Positions 25,373 to 34,294 are shown, numbered from the stretch's first letter. The stretch: 64,000 bases of DNA from JAGVWJ01 sp964588555 (GCA_964588555.1 CAZPPT010000006.1:27116-91115), one strand, 5' to 3'. Notes: a model not told the origin generated them from the letters alone. Numbers and translations are program-made.

Positions 25373-26692
25373 TTACATCCGTAGTCCAGGTATCTTGCCG
25401 CCCTTCATCATCTTTTCTAATTGAGCACGAAATCCGCGGTTGTTTTTATACATCTTTATCATTTTTTCCATTTTTTCAAACTGTGATAAAAATTCGCGTA
25501 CCTCGTTTTCAGTTGTACCGCTTCCCTTCGCAATACGTGCTATACGTGTAGCGTTCTTTCGTATGATCGACGCATCCTTTCGCTCGCCGGGGGTCATGGA
25601 ATTGATCATGGACTCAAATTTTTTCATCTTTTCTTCCCCTTGGTGAACCATCTCCTTTGGAACATCGGCTGCACCCAGCATGCCAAGTACGTTACCCAAC
25701 GGGCCTAATTTCTTTGCCTGCTTAAGCTGGTCATAAAATGTTTGTACTGTAAACTCTTCCTGCTCCAGTCGCTTTGCATCTTCTTCTGTAATAATCGTCT
25801 TAACCTTTTCCATAAGCCCCGCAATATCAGGGACACCAAGTAACCTTCCAACGTATTTGTCCGCATGGTAAATCTCAAGGTCTTCAACTTTTTCGCCAAC
25901 TCCGATGAATGCCGTTTTTGCATTTGTCGAAGCTACTGCACTAAGCGCCCCCCCTCCCTTGCCCGACCCGTCCATCTTGGTAATAATGACCCCGCTTATC
26001 CCGATTGCATTATTGAATTCCTGTGCCTGCTTTCCTGCCACCTGGCCGATATCCGCGCTTACGACAAGGAATGTTTCGTCTGGCTTAAGCACGTTATTTA
26101 TTTCCTTTAATTCAGTTATGAGTGTCCCGTCAAACGCGCTTCGTCCAGCCGAATCGACAATAACGATGTCCTCGCGTGCATTCCTGAGTGCCTCATTTAC
26201 AATTCGTGCTGCATTTTTCTCGCCCTTGATCGTAAAGAAATTTGCATTTACCTTTTTTGCAAGCTGTTCGAGTTGCTCCTGTGCCGCAGGCCGGTCGACA
26301 TCCGCCCCGACAACAAGCACACTTAATCCCCGTGACTTGTAAAAGTGGGCAATTTTCCCCACACTGGTAGTTTTTCCACTTCCAAACAATCCGCATAACA
26401 AAATGTTGTGCTTACCGAGCCGCGGCTCATATCCTGTACCCATGAGTGCCACAAGCTCTTCGTATACTACCTTGAGCACGTGTTCCTTAAGGCTTAATGC
26501 CTCAAGCTTTTTTGTTTTAAGTGAGCGCTCTTCGATCCGTTTTGAGATTTCAAACACTAGCTTGACGTTGACATCGTTTGCAATAAGTACCCGTTGTAAA
26601 TCCTTTATGAGCGCCTTTACCGCATCCTCATCGACATACGGTTTACCGGTAAGCTTTGAGAGCGCTTCGCGTAGTTTCTTGCCTAAATCCAT
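25373..26692 (-). CDS. srp54: Signal recognition particle GTPase SRP54
   Basis: 439 residues. N domain (1-90), G domain with G1 GLFGSGKTTSVGK, DVDRPAAQEQL, DSAGR (usually DTAGR), TKMDGSGKGGGALS, and M domain (~300-439) with GPLGNVLGMLG, TPGERKD and RIAKGSGTTENEVREFL. The C-terminus GGKIPGLRM is typical. It targets ribosomes making membrane proteins, together with 7S RNA and SRP19, neither of which is seen here. Confidence 0.94.
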   Translation of the reverse strand: MDLGKKLREALSKLTGKPYVDEDAVKALIKDLQRVLIANDVNVKLVFEISKRIEERSLKTKKLEALSLKEHVLKVVYEELVALMGTGYEPRLGKHNILLCGLFGSGKTTSVGKIAHFYKSRGLSVLVVGADVDRPAAQEQLEQLAKKVNANFFTIKGEKNAARIVNEALRNAREDIVIVDSAGRSAFDGTLITELKEINNVLKPDETFLVVSADIGQVAGKQAQEFNNAIGISGVIITKMDGSGKGGGALSAVASTNAKTAFIGVGEKVEDLEIYHADKYVGRLLGVPDIAGLMEKVKTIITEEDAKRLEQEEFTVQTFYDQLKQAKKLGPLGNVLGMLGAADVPKEMVHQGEEKMKKFESMINSMTPGERKDASIIRKNATRIARIAKGSGTTENEVREFLSQFEKMEKMIKMYKNNRGFRAQLEKMMKGGKIPGLRM

Positions 26693-26736
26693 GCCAATCT
26701 AATGTATGGAAATTGTTAAATAGGGATATAAAAAAA

Positions 26737-27007
26737 TGGACCTGGAGGGACAAACGCCGCACAATTAGCGAACCCGTTTTGGGCCGCCTTTTTTGAAAAG
26801 GCGGACTCGCACCCTCGGCCCCCTGAATTTGCGGTTTTCAGTTTCGCGTTCTTGGTTCTGAAAACGTGCGAATCAGGTGCTCTGCTGTTGCTCTGCGCAG
26901 TTAGCGACCCACTCTTGGGCCGCAATTGTTTTCGGATGAAAACAATGCGCATTGTCGGACACGACAATCGCGCCTTTTGGTAAAATGCGGAACTGAGCTA
27001 CAGGCCC
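26737..27007 (-). tRNA. tRNA-Ala (CGC) with three introns
   Basis: Read on the minus strand: acceptor GGGCCTG/CAGGTCC (one G-T), TA, D-stem GCTC/GAGC, anticodon stem CCTGA/TCAGG with loop TTCGCA-T (anticodon CGC), T-stem GAGGG/CCCTC, discriminator A. A 112-base stretch stands between the D-stem halves, so ~100 bases are a D-loop intron. A 39-nt intron lies at 37/38 (26828-26866). A 55-nt intron interrupts the 3' side of the T-loop (about 26750-26805). The exonic T-loop would be TGCGAGT, with G in place of the near-universal T55. D-loop splice points cannot be fixed by eye. Confidence 0.85.
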
Positions 27008-27076
27008 ATAAACATAGATATTGGCAACAAAAACCTATTTAAACACCTCTCTACAAGAAATTATTCTCTTATTTTT

Positions 27077-27197
27077 GCGACTGTAGTCTAGCAAACTTTT
27101 TGGAAAAGTTTGATCAAAACACTTCCTTCAAGTTTGGGCGTTGGTAGGATTCGAGATTGCCAATCTCGTGACCCGGGTTCGAACCCCGGCGGTCGCA
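27077..27197 (+). tRNA. tRNA-Gly (GCC) with a D-loop intron
   Basis: Acceptor GCGACTG/CGGTCGC (one T-G), TA, D-arm GTCTAG ... TTGGTAGGAT, anticodon stem CGAGA/TCTCG with loop TTGCCAA (anticodon GCC), T-arm CCGGG-TTCGAAC-CCCGG, discriminator A. About 49 extra bases (27092-27140) lie between G15 and the rest of the D-loop. They begin with the perfect hairpin CAAACTTTT-TGG-AAAAGTTTG. Removing them gives a normal 72-nt tRNA. An intron at this D-loop site is non-canonical. Confidence 0.92.
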
Positions 27198-27250
27198 TTT
27201 TACTATTTTAAATATTTACGCGGGTATAACGTTTAATTTTAAAACCTACT

Positions 27251-28360
27251 TTGCCAACGTATTCTATGGTCAAACACTCACTTGCCACAATCGGCTCACA
27301 TTCTGCACTTGATGTTGCTGACGGCGCACATGCTGAAAAAATATACGGCATTGTCGTTGCACAACGCGGCCGTGAAAAGACCTATTTACAGTATTATAAA
27401 AAGCGAAAGCGCGCAGGAAAGGAAATTGGCTGCATTGATGAAGTTGTTTTGGTCAATAAATTTAGCGAGATGGCAAGCGATCCGGTCATCTCTCTTCTTA
27501 AAAAAAGAAATGCGATTTTTGTTCCGAACCGAAGTTTTGCCGTATACGTCGGCTATGATGCAATTGAAAACAAGTTTGATGTGCCTATTTTTGGAAACAA
27601 ATATTTGCTTCGGGCTGAAGAACGAAACGCACCAAACAACCAATATGATTTATTGAAAAAAGCGAATGTCCCAACGCCCCAAAAAATAAGCTCGCCAGAT
27701 AAGATTGACCGGTTAGTATTGGTTAAGGTAAACGAAGCGAAACGGACGTACGAGCGGGCATTTTTTACTGTGTCAAGTTACGATGAATACAAAACAAAGA
27801 GCGAATCGCTTATGCGTGCGGGAAAGATACATAAAAATGATCTCGAGCGAGCGGTAATTGAGGAGTTTGTCATCGGCGCACATTTTAACTTCAATTTCTT
27901 TTATTCCGGAATTCATGACGAACTTGAGTTGTTAGGAGTTGATACGAGACGCCAGACCAATCTTGACGGTTTCTTACGGATGCCTGCAGATATCCAAAGC
28001 GATGTTCTCAAATCGCAGCAACCTTCGACGATCGAGGTCGGCCATATCGCGTGCACCATACGCGAGAGCCTCCTTGAGTCGGTATTTGAACAAGCAGAAC
28101 GTTTTGTTGCAACAGTGCAAAAGGAATACAAATACGGAATTGTTGGGCCATTTGCGCTTCAGGGGGCGATGGTTGAGCGGGACGGAAAAGAGGAGTTTAC
28201 CGTATTTGACGTTTCATTTCGGATGCCCGGGTCGCCAGGAACGAGGTACACGCCCTATTCCCATTACTTGTTTGGAGAAAACATAAGCTTTGGACGAAGA
28301 ATTGCAATTGAGCTTAAGGAAGCAGAAAAGAAAAAGATGGTTGCGGAGATTACTACGTAA
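27251..28360 (+). CDS. purP: Formate-dependent FAICAR synthetase (PurP)
   Basis: An archaeal ATP-grasp enzyme of purine synthesis, formylating AICAR with formate and ATP. 369 residues: ATIGSHSALDVADGAHAE at the N-terminus (nucleotide site), FVPNRSFAVYVGYDAIE, VIEEFVIGAHFNFNFFYS and the C-terminal GSPGTRYTPYSHYLFGENIS, continuing FGRRIA, which is the family hallmark. Archaea often carry PurP paralogues of unclear function, so the exact substrate is likely but not certain. Start by length and N-terminal fit; other in-frame ATG at 27269 (MVKHSL) is also possible. Confidence 0.88.
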   Translation: MPTYSMVKHSLATIGSHSALDVADGAHAEKIYGIVVAQRGREKTYLQYYKKRKRAGKEIGCIDEVVLVNKFSEMASDPVISLLKKRNAIFVPNRSFAVYVGYDAIENKFDVPIFGNKYLLRAEERNAPNNQYDLLKKANVPTPQKISSPDKIDRLVLVKVNEAKRTYERAFFTVSSYDEYKTKSESLMRAGKIHKNDLERAVIEEFVIGAHFNFNFFYSGIHDELELLGVDTRRQTNLDGFLRMPADIQSDVLKSQQPSTIEVGHIACTIRESLLESVFEQAERFVATVQKEYKYGIVGPFALQGAMVERDGKEEFTVFDVSFRMPGSPGTRYTPYSHYLFGENISFGRRIAIELKEAEKKKMVAEITT

Positions 28361-28444
28361 TCGTTCTATGTACTCCCAATAACGTCGCAAATTTTTCAAT
28401 AGCTTTAAAAATACAAAAGAATATAATGTATTCTAGGTGAGGCT

Positions 28445-28756
28445 ATGGAAAACATGGTTGTAACAACCGTCAGACTACAAAAAAACCTTCTCAAAGAAGC
28501 AGATAAATTGGCAGAAAAAGAACTGAGTGACAGAACCACTATTTTACGTCAGGCAATCGCAAAGGGATTACAAGCACTAAAACTTGAATACGCACTTACG
28601 CTCTATCAGCAAAAAAAAGTAAGCATCGGAAAGGCACGTGAAATTGCAGATATAACTTTTTGGGAATTCATGGATGTTCTTAAGGAGCGCAATATAGGCT
28701 TTATTACTGATGAGGAAGATCTTGAGCGGCAACTACGAGAATTAAAGAGGAGATAA
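28445..28756 (+). CDS. Antitoxin: ribbon-helix-helix plus UPF0175-type tail
   Basis: 103 residues. VTTVRLQKNLLKEADKLA is a ribbon-helix-helix strand and helix. The second half (YQQKKVSIGKAREIADITFW, then EFMDVLKERNI) matches the UPF0175 family, antitoxins for DUF3368 PIN-like toxins. It is followed after one base by exactly such a toxin. Probably represses its own operon. Confidence 0.8.
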   Translation: MENMVVTTVRLQKNLLKEADKLAEKELSDRTTILRQAIAKGLQALKLEYALTLYQQKKVSIGKAREIADITFWEFMDVLKERNIGFITDEEDLERQLRELKRR

Positions 28757-28757
28757 G

Positions 28758-29255
28758 ATGAATGTAGTTGTCAATGCTTCTCCTCTAATTTTTTTAGCAA
28801 AACTTAATAAAATTGAATTACTTAAAATGCTCTTTGCCCAAACATTTACAACAGACGATGTCTTGGAAGAGGTATATGGAGGGCTACAAAAAGGCTATCA
28901 AGACGCTATTCAGATAAAAGAAGCAGTTCAAAATAATGACCTCCGAATTCTTAAAATTAAGCAAAAACTTGCATTTGATGTCGTGCTTGGACGAGGCGAA
29001 CAGTCTGTATTAGAAGCTGCATTATCATACACAATTCCCACGGTGCTTTTAGATGATTTAGACGCAATAAAAATAGCGCGTTATCTTAAACTGGAAGTTA
29101 TAAGTACGCCATTTATTTTACTTCGTGCACTTCAAGATAAAAAATTACAACCTGATGATTTTGTAGATCTTTTTGAACGTCTTGTAGAGAAATATAATTA
29201 TCGTATCTCACCGGTTCTTTATAAGAAAATACTTGATTCTGCCAAGAAGATCTAA
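28758..29255 (+). CDS. DUF3368 PIN-like toxin
   Basis: 165 residues. VVNASPLIFLAKLNKI holds the first metal-binding Asn/Ser pair in place of the usual Asp; GRGEQSVLEAAL supplies Glu and VLLDDLDAIKIARYL the acidic pair. DUF3368 proteins are PIN-fold RNases of toxin-antitoxin modules. It forms an operon with the UPF0175 antitoxin. Confidence 0.8.
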   Translation: MNVVVNASPLIFLAKLNKIELLKMLFAQTFTTDDVLEEVYGGLQKGYQDAIQIKEAVQNNDLRILKIKQKLAFDVVLGRGEQSVLEAALSYTIPTVLLDDLDAIKIARYLKLEVISTPFILLRALQDKKLQPDDFVDLFERLVEKYNYRISPVLYKKILDSAKKI

Positions 29256-29314
29256 TTTGGGAGGAGGTAACTTCCATCGGGAATCTTTTTAAGGTATGTC
29301 TACGGTATCTCCCC

Positions 29315-30214
29315 ATGGCAAAGGAACTCACGCGCATCCCGCTTCACCTTTTCTCATTTAAGAAAATTGAGGGGTTCAAACGTCTTAGTTCGATAGGAAA
29401 GGCGCTTCGCGTGTTTCGAAAAAATATCGATGACGATTTGGCCGGCCTTGATGTTCGGGTAAATGGGGACCTTTATCTTGTCGCCTCGTTTTTCTCCGCA
29501 TTTTTCTACGGAATTTTCATGGGTGCAACTGTATTTCTTATCACTTACCTCATTCCATCGCAGCGTGCACTCTCCCAAACATTTGGGATCGGGATCGGCT
29601 TTCTATTGTTTTTCATGATGTTTATGCTTCATGTCATGCACCCATCTATAATCAGGAAAAAGATTGCAGGAAGGCAAAGTAAGGACTTGCTCTTTGCGCT
29701 TCGTGAGATTATTATGAACGTTGAAAGCGGCGTGCCCCTTTTTGACTCGATGAAAAATGTGTCTGTTGCAAACTACGGGTATGTCTCGGAGGACTTTGCG
29801 ATGGTGGTGCGCAAGATCGAGTCAGGCGTCTTTGAGCGTGACGCAATACGCGACTTGGCAATCCAGAGCCAAAACGAGTACCTCCGCCGTGCGGCATGGC
29901 AGATCGTGAACGCGCTTGAGACCGGTTCAAAGGTCGGAAATGCGCTTGTCAGCATCACAAGCGTGCTTGAAAAGCAGATCAACCGCGAGATCAAGAACTA
30001 TTCGGCAAGCCTTAACTTCATCATGCTCATATATATCCTTGTCGCAGCCGCGATCCCGTCGCTGGGGGTCACATTTTTAGTCCTCCTTTCCTCATTTAGC
30101 GGCGCAGGGATCAACTCGACAACCGTCTTTATGATACTTGGCATGTCTTTTTTTGTGCAATTTATCATGCTCGGGTACTCCAACGCAACGCGTCCAGCAA
30201 TATTTGGTGGGTAA
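29315..30214 (+). CDS. Archaeal TadC/GspF-type pilus membrane protein (first)
   Basis: 299 residues. Membrane segments at ~60-100 and in the last 70 residues flank a cytoplasmic helical domain (DLLFALREIIMNVESGVPLF, AWQIVNALETGSKVGNALVS). This is the F-domain of type IV pilus or archaellum-like assembly platforms. The second F protein starts immediately after its stop. In archaeal pilus systems two such proteins work with a GspE/TadA ATPase, which is not in this window. Confidence 0.82.
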   Translation: MAKELTRIPLHLFSFKKIEGFKRLSSIGKALRVFRKNIDDDLAGLDVRVNGDLYLVASFFSAFFYGIFMGATVFLITYLIPSQRALSQTFGIGIGFLLFFMMFMLHVMHPSIIRKKIAGRQSKDLLFALREIIMNVESGVPLFDSMKNVSVANYGYVSEDFAMVVRKIESGVFERDAIRDLAIQSQNEYLRRAAWQIVNALETGSKVGNALVSITSVLEKQINREIKNYSASLNFIMLIYILVAAAIPSLGVTFLVLLSSFSGAGINSTTVFMILGMSFFVQFIMLGYSNATRPAIFGG

Positions 30215-31204
30215 ATGGCACTTGAGAAACTCTACAAAAGCATTGGGACCAAGATGCCAAAATCAGTCCATAACTGGCTTGCACAGAAATTGCGCTTTGC
30301 AGGGACAGACGTTTCGACTGAGCACTGGTTTGGGAGCCGCTTTGCCATAATTTTTCTTTTTAGCCTTCTTGGGGCGCTTGGGTACCTGGTATACAGCAAG
30401 AAAGCATATCTTGTTGCCACGGGCGTTTTTCTCGTACTTATGGCCCTTCTTTCGCTTTTGGTATATGTGAACCTCTTCTTTGCAATTACGTCTCGTACTA
30501 AAAAGGTGGAGGAGGTACTTCCTGACTTTCTTATGCTTGTGGTATCAAACCTCCATGCAGGGATGGTGCCGTTTATCGCATTTGTACAGGCAGCCCGCCC
30601 TGAATTCGGGCCGCTTTATGATGAGATCAAGGGCGCTGCAGCCCGCGTGGGCGGAAAGCGGAGCCTTGATGCGGCGCTTCTTGACCTGAGCACCCGCTTT
30701 GATTCTGAACTTTTCAAAAAATCAGTCAACCTTTTCCTCAAAGGGATCAAGTCAGGCGGCCAGCTTGCAAAGCTCCTTTCAGAAAACGCAGAAGAGATCA
30801 GGCGCATCCAGGACCTTCGTGCCGAACTCATCACGACTACGCAGACCTATACGATCTTCCTTGCATTTATCGTCGTCATCGTCATGCCGTTTTTACTTGG
30901 GGTGAGCGTTAATTTCCTTAACACGTTTACCGAGATCCGCTCGCAGGTTGACCGGCCGGACGCCTCCGCAAGCCAGGCAGTTGCCATTTTTTCAGGGGAA
31001 TTCGGCATTACGCCTGAGGAGATGAAAAGTATCGGGTTTGTAACGCTTGTCATCACGTGCCTTATCGCATCAATGTTCATGGGCGTTGTGAGCTCGGGGA
31101 AGATGCTCTACGGGCTTAAATACTACCCCATCCTCCTTATCGGCTCGCTTATCTTCTTTGTGCTTACGCAGGAAGTGCTTAGGAGCCTGATCAGTATAGG
31201 GTGA
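30215..31204 (+). CDS. Archaeal TadC/GspF-type pilus membrane protein (second)
   Basis: 329 residues; start directly after the stop of the first F protein. Two N-terminal membrane helices (~47-100), the F-domain (VVSNLHAGMVPFIAFVQAA, LFKKSVNLFLKGIKSGGQL) and three more helices after ~210. It probably forms a hetero-oligomeric platform with its neighbour. No pilin or ATPase gene adjoins. Confidence 0.82.
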   Translation: MALEKLYKSIGTKMPKSVHNWLAQKLRFAGTDVSTEHWFGSRFAIIFLFSLLGALGYLVYSKKAYLVATGVFLVLMALLSLLVYVNLFFAITSRTKKVEEVLPDFLMLVVSNLHAGMVPFIAFVQAARPEFGPLYDEIKGAAARVGGKRSLDAALLDLSTRFDSELFKKSVNLFLKGIKSGGQLAKLLSENAEEIRRIQDLRAELITTTQTYTIFLAFIVVIVMPFLLGVSVNFLNTFTEIRSQVDRPDASASQAVAIFSGEFGITPEEMKSIGFVTLVITCLIASMFMGVVSSGKMLYGLKYYPILLIGSLIFFVLTQEVLRSLISIG

Positions 31205-31244
31205 TTAGAAATTGTTTGAAGTAAGGCCAGCTTTATTTTTCCTT

Positions 31245-31657
31245 TCAGCGTTTCAGCCTGCCTTTATTTAATTTATTATGGAGTTTTAGTCGTTCAAACG
31301 GGCTTTTCAATTTTGTATCTCCTGTCCCCCGTAACCCGCGCGCTTCAGCATGTCTATCTGGATCAACTGCGTCACTAGCAGCTTCCAAAGTGCGCGATGC
31401 AGCACGCCGTAAACGTGTCCCTAATCCGTCCCGTAGTACATCTTCATGCGTTGCATCCCAACTGCTTTGGTACCCCTGCGTGTCCCGTTGGGTATAGCCA
31501 CCTAGCCCCAGGCTTTCACGATAATTAAAATACCCGGACCAATTGATATTAGAAGCTCCGGTTGATCCAGAGCCACCCCTCGTTGTATATGGTGGCACAT
31601 CACCTGTGAATGCATGTACGGCCCAGCGTATTCTGGTACTGAGACTTACCTTTGGGG
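31245..31657 (-). pseudogene. Out-of-frame Arg/Gly-rich continuation of the 31658 gene, uncertain
   Basis: After the stop at 31658 another frame stays open for over 400 bases on the same strand (the open frame itself begins 150 bases earlier). It encodes low-complexity sequence such as TRGGSGSTGASNINWSGYFN and an Arg-rich end (KSPFERLKLHNKLNKGRLKR). No convincing start exists. It may be a frameshifted C-terminal half of the upstream gene, or chance. Confidence 0.3.
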
Positions 31658-32125
31658 CTATTTGAACATGTCCATGCCTGATACGGCTAAATAGATCCCA
31701 TTCACCACCCGTGGTGCTTGCAGGTTGAGAAGTTGCGCCATCTGCGGTAGTTGCCCTGCAACCGGTTCGGGGTTTACCTTTGGCTCTTCTACGATCATAT
31801 GAGTGCATTTTCCACTGTCTTCGTTTCGTTCCATTTTTACAAAAATTATCTTTTTTTCTTTTTTATCCACTTCAGGCGTTATCCCTGATTTTGGTTCAAA
31901 AATTACGGTGAATGTTGCATATTTGGGAGGGGCTACTAATTTTGAATAATGGTCATCTGCCCCTTTTGGTTCGTACTTTGCAATCGTTGCATAGACGCCC
32001 CCTGCAGTACTTACAGCATGTTCAAAATTACTTGCAAATTCCCTTGGCGGTCCCACTACTGTTACTTCATGGATTGCACCTGCATAACTTGCCTTGCCAA
32101 TATAAATCTCATGCTTTTTTTCCAT
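31658..32125 (-). CDS. Hypothetical protein, 155 aa
   Basis: Begins MEKKHEIYIGKASYAGAIHE; a mostly beta N-terminal part, a charged middle (PEVDKKEKKIIFVKMERNED) and a Pro-rich then hydrophobic end. Not recognised. A start three codons earlier (32134) is possible. The reading frame downstream shifts; see the adjacent entry. Confidence 0.45.
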   Translation of the reverse strand: MEKKHEIYIGKASYAGAIHEVTVVGPPREFASNFEHAVSTAGGVYATIAKYEPKGADDHYSKLVAPPKYATFTVIFEPKSGITPEVDKKEKKIIFVKMERNEDSGKCTHMIVEEPKVNPEPVAGQLPQMAQLLNLQAPRVVNGIYLAVSGMDMFK

Positions 32126-32194
32126 GGCATACATATAATTGGTTATGTTTAAAACAATTTATAAATGTTGTTTTTTTAGTTAAAAAATGTATGA

Positions 32195-33226
32195 TCATTC
32201 CCGTATCACAAACTTCAGCAACGCCGCAACCTTTCCCAAGCCCTTTAACCGCGCACCGCCATCGCTTTCGCTTGAGAATATGATGACGCGTGCCTTGTTT
32301 TTCTCAGCCGTTTCGGTCACTTCTTCTGCTTCCTTTGAGGTGCGCAGGTATTCATCAAGCACTAGAAGCGTGTCAATTGCATACGCCTCTGCCGCCTTTG
32401 TTACCTCAGTAATCCCGTAGGCGGCAAGGCCGCTGTCCTTATTAATTTGGACCATGACCTTTTCAATTAATTCAAGCTCGCGCGCAATGCGTTCCTCACC
32501 AATAATCCGCTCGATTACCCCATTTTTGAAGAGCTCGTTTACTCCTGAACGCTCGGCGTAACTACAACTCTCAAAAGAAATCCGCTTCAAAAGTACTGGG
32601 TTCTTTTTCTGTATGAAATCGCGCAAATTATCTTTGGTAAACCCAGGACCGGCAACAATGTAGCGCTCTTCATTCTTTTCTATCTCACTTACAACCTTTC
32701 CAAAATATTCGCGTGTTCTATCTTCATAGTTTTCATCACGCTTACTTCCAGTAAAGTGAAATTCCGGGCCATATTCAACACCATAACCACGAACAATTGC
32801 GGTGAGTGCCTTTTCGTCATCAAGCACAACGATCCGAACGCGCGGCTTCTTTGTCTCCATCTCAGCCTGTTTTAAGCGATTCAACTGATATGTTTTCCAT
32901 TCCTTGGTAATGCTGAGCTTTTGCTTAAGCTCAGCCTCGATCGTATGGTACCTGCCAAGTTGCACAAATTCCTCGGGGTGGCCCCCAATAATCTTGCCAA
33001 GCATCCGGAGCCTATTAAGCGATTTTGAGAATTCGACCTGCTCAAGTGAAATAGAAAGAGTTACGTGCTTTCTTTCTTCCCGGTCATTAATTTTCACGCT
33101 TCGCATGGTGCTTCCGGTAATTTTGTCACCTGGCCCAAGCACTTTCTCAAGGTGCCAGAGGTCTTCAAGGTTCTCAAGGATGAGGCGCAGCTCGCCTGTT
33201 TTTCTGTCGTGACCTAAAATCCGCAT
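32195..33226 (-). CDS. pelA: Pelota (aPelota, ribosome rescue factor)
   Basis: 343 residues in three domains: an Sm-like N-domain (RILGHDRKTGELRLILENLE, TGSTMRSVKI), a central eRF1-like domain starting RVRIVVLDDEKA with IVAGPGFTKDNL, and a C-terminal L7Ae-like domain (GITEVTKAAEAYAIDTLLVL, RVIIFSSESDGGARLKGLG). It lacks the GGQ loop of release factors, as expected for Pelota. With aEF1A it splits stalled archaeal ribosomes. Confidence 0.93.
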   Translation of the reverse strand: MRILGHDRKTGELRLILENLEDLWHLEKVLGPGDKITGSTMRSVKINDREERKHVTLSISLEQVEFSKSLNRLRMLGKIIGGHPEEFVQLGRYHTIEAELKQKLSITKEWKTYQLNRLKQAEMETKKPRVRIVVLDDEKALTAIVRGYGVEYGPEFHFTGSKRDENYEDRTREYFGKVVSEIEKNEERYIVAGPGFTKDNLRDFIQKKNPVLLKRISFESCSYAERSGVNELFKNGVIERIIGEERIARELELIEKVMVQINKDSGLAAYGITEVTKAAEAYAIDTLLVLDEYLRTSKEAEEVTETAEKNKARVIIFSSESDGGARLKGLGKVAALLKFVIRE

Positions 33227-33279
33227 ACTACATGATTATGGGACACTGCTTTATAATGTTCCCCCGGTCCAACTATCGT

Positions 33280-33594
33280 ATGCAGTTGCAACATGTACAA
33301 TGCCAGGGTAAGGTGAGGCAGACGCGCGTACAGCGTCCGCTGCAAGTGCCTCCATGGGCATATGAGATGCCAGTTGCCATTATAGATAAGACCGGAAGTG
33401 ATGGCCGTAAAAAGAAGGAAACCGATCGTCCGGTGCTTGAACTTCCGCTTGAGGAACCTCCCATAAAAAAATCGCCACCCCAAAGAAAAGAAGGCGAAAC
33501 CCCCATCGTCATACCCATGTACGGCCCAGGAGAATCTCGCGAAGAAGGCGAAGGGCCCAAGGAAAGGCACGGGCCCATTACAATCCAGCTGTAA
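33280..33594 (+). CDS. Small Pro/Glu/Lys-rich hypothetical protein, 104 aa
   Basis: From ATG 33280 the product is MQLQHVQCQGKVRQTRVQRP, then a charged Pro-rich stretch (DRPVLELPLEEPPIKKSPP) to HGPITIQL. It looks disordered. A TATA-like TTTATAAT lies 25-30 bases upstream, supporting a leaderless start. It ends inside the 3' end of the convergent pdxT gene. An overlapping minus-strand frame is also open, so the assignment is tentative. Confidence 0.4.
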   Translation: MQLQHVQCQGKVRQTRVQRPLQVPPWAYEMPVAIIDKTGSDGRKKKETDRPVLELPLEEPPIKKSPPQRKEGETPIVIPMYGPGESREEGEGPKERHGPITIQL

Positions 33595-34174
33595 TCTTCT
33601 CTAGAAAATATGCATGAAATTTTTTCGTAGAAAGTTCCGGATGAAAGCACGCAGCAAGGTAATATCCCCCATTTTTTTCCTGCTCGCATGCAAGGATCTC
33701 ACCATTATCTTGCGCAAGTACCCGCACGTTTGAATTTATCTTAGTTATTTTTGGCGCGCGGATAAACACTGCGTGAATTGCGCCAAGTTTCGTTTTAATG
33801 TCCTTTTCAAATGATTCCGACTGCCTCCCGTACGCATTACGGTCAACCTCAATATCCATAAGCTCAAGCGTCCGTTGGCTTGCCTCTTTATTATATATCT
33901 TTTGTGCAAGCATGACCGTGCCTGCACATGTTCCAAATAAGTACTTAATACGCTTTAGTTCCTCGAATATCCCTTCGCGCTCACATAATTTCCCAAGCAC
34001 GGTGCTTTCGCCGCCCGGGATGATGAGCGCGTTGATGCGTTCGAGTTCGCCTTTAGTCCGTACCTCTATAACGTTTACATCCCGCCCGATTTCTTGCGCT
34101 GCCTTTTTTATCGCATTTACGTGTTCAGAAACATCGCCCTGGAGCGCAAGTACCCCAACCTTTATGGAATGCAT
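33578..34174 (-). CDS. pdxT: Pyridoxal 5'-phosphate synthase, glutaminase subunit
   Basis: 198 residues of class I amidotransferase. VGVLALQGDVSEH at the start, LIIPGGESTVLGKL, the nucleophile elbow FGTCAGTVMLAQ (Cys) and the C-terminal CFHPELST (His-Glu). Supplies ammonia to PdxS, which is not in the window. The ATG at 34174 fits the family better than one three codons earlier. Confidence 0.9.
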   Translation of the reverse strand: MHSIKVGVLALQGDVSEHVNAIKKAAQEIGRDVNVIEVRTKGELERINALIIPGGESTVLGKLCEREGIFEELKRIKYLFGTCAGTVMLAQKIYNKEASQRTLELMDIEVDRNAYGRQSESFEKDIKTKLGAIHAVFIRAPKITKINSNVRVLAQDNGEILACEQEKNGGYYLAACFHPELSTKKFHAYFLEKITAGL

Positions 34175-34294
34175 ATAGTACAATTACCGGCAATTTTTAA
34201 GAATGGATGTCGATTTTTGCTCGGTTTAGCCCGAACAAAAGGTATTTAAACTTTATTTTCATTCTCTTTGCCAGCATTTATTTGAGGTGCATAT

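Noticed and set aside
26716..26967. 83-codon frame within the tRNA-Ala locus
   Set aside because: It reads tRNA exons and hairpin introns; no coding pattern.
33273..33689. Minus-strand open frame of 138 codons opposite the small protein at 33280
   Set aside because: Overlaps pdxT and lacks a protein-like pattern; probably a shadow.
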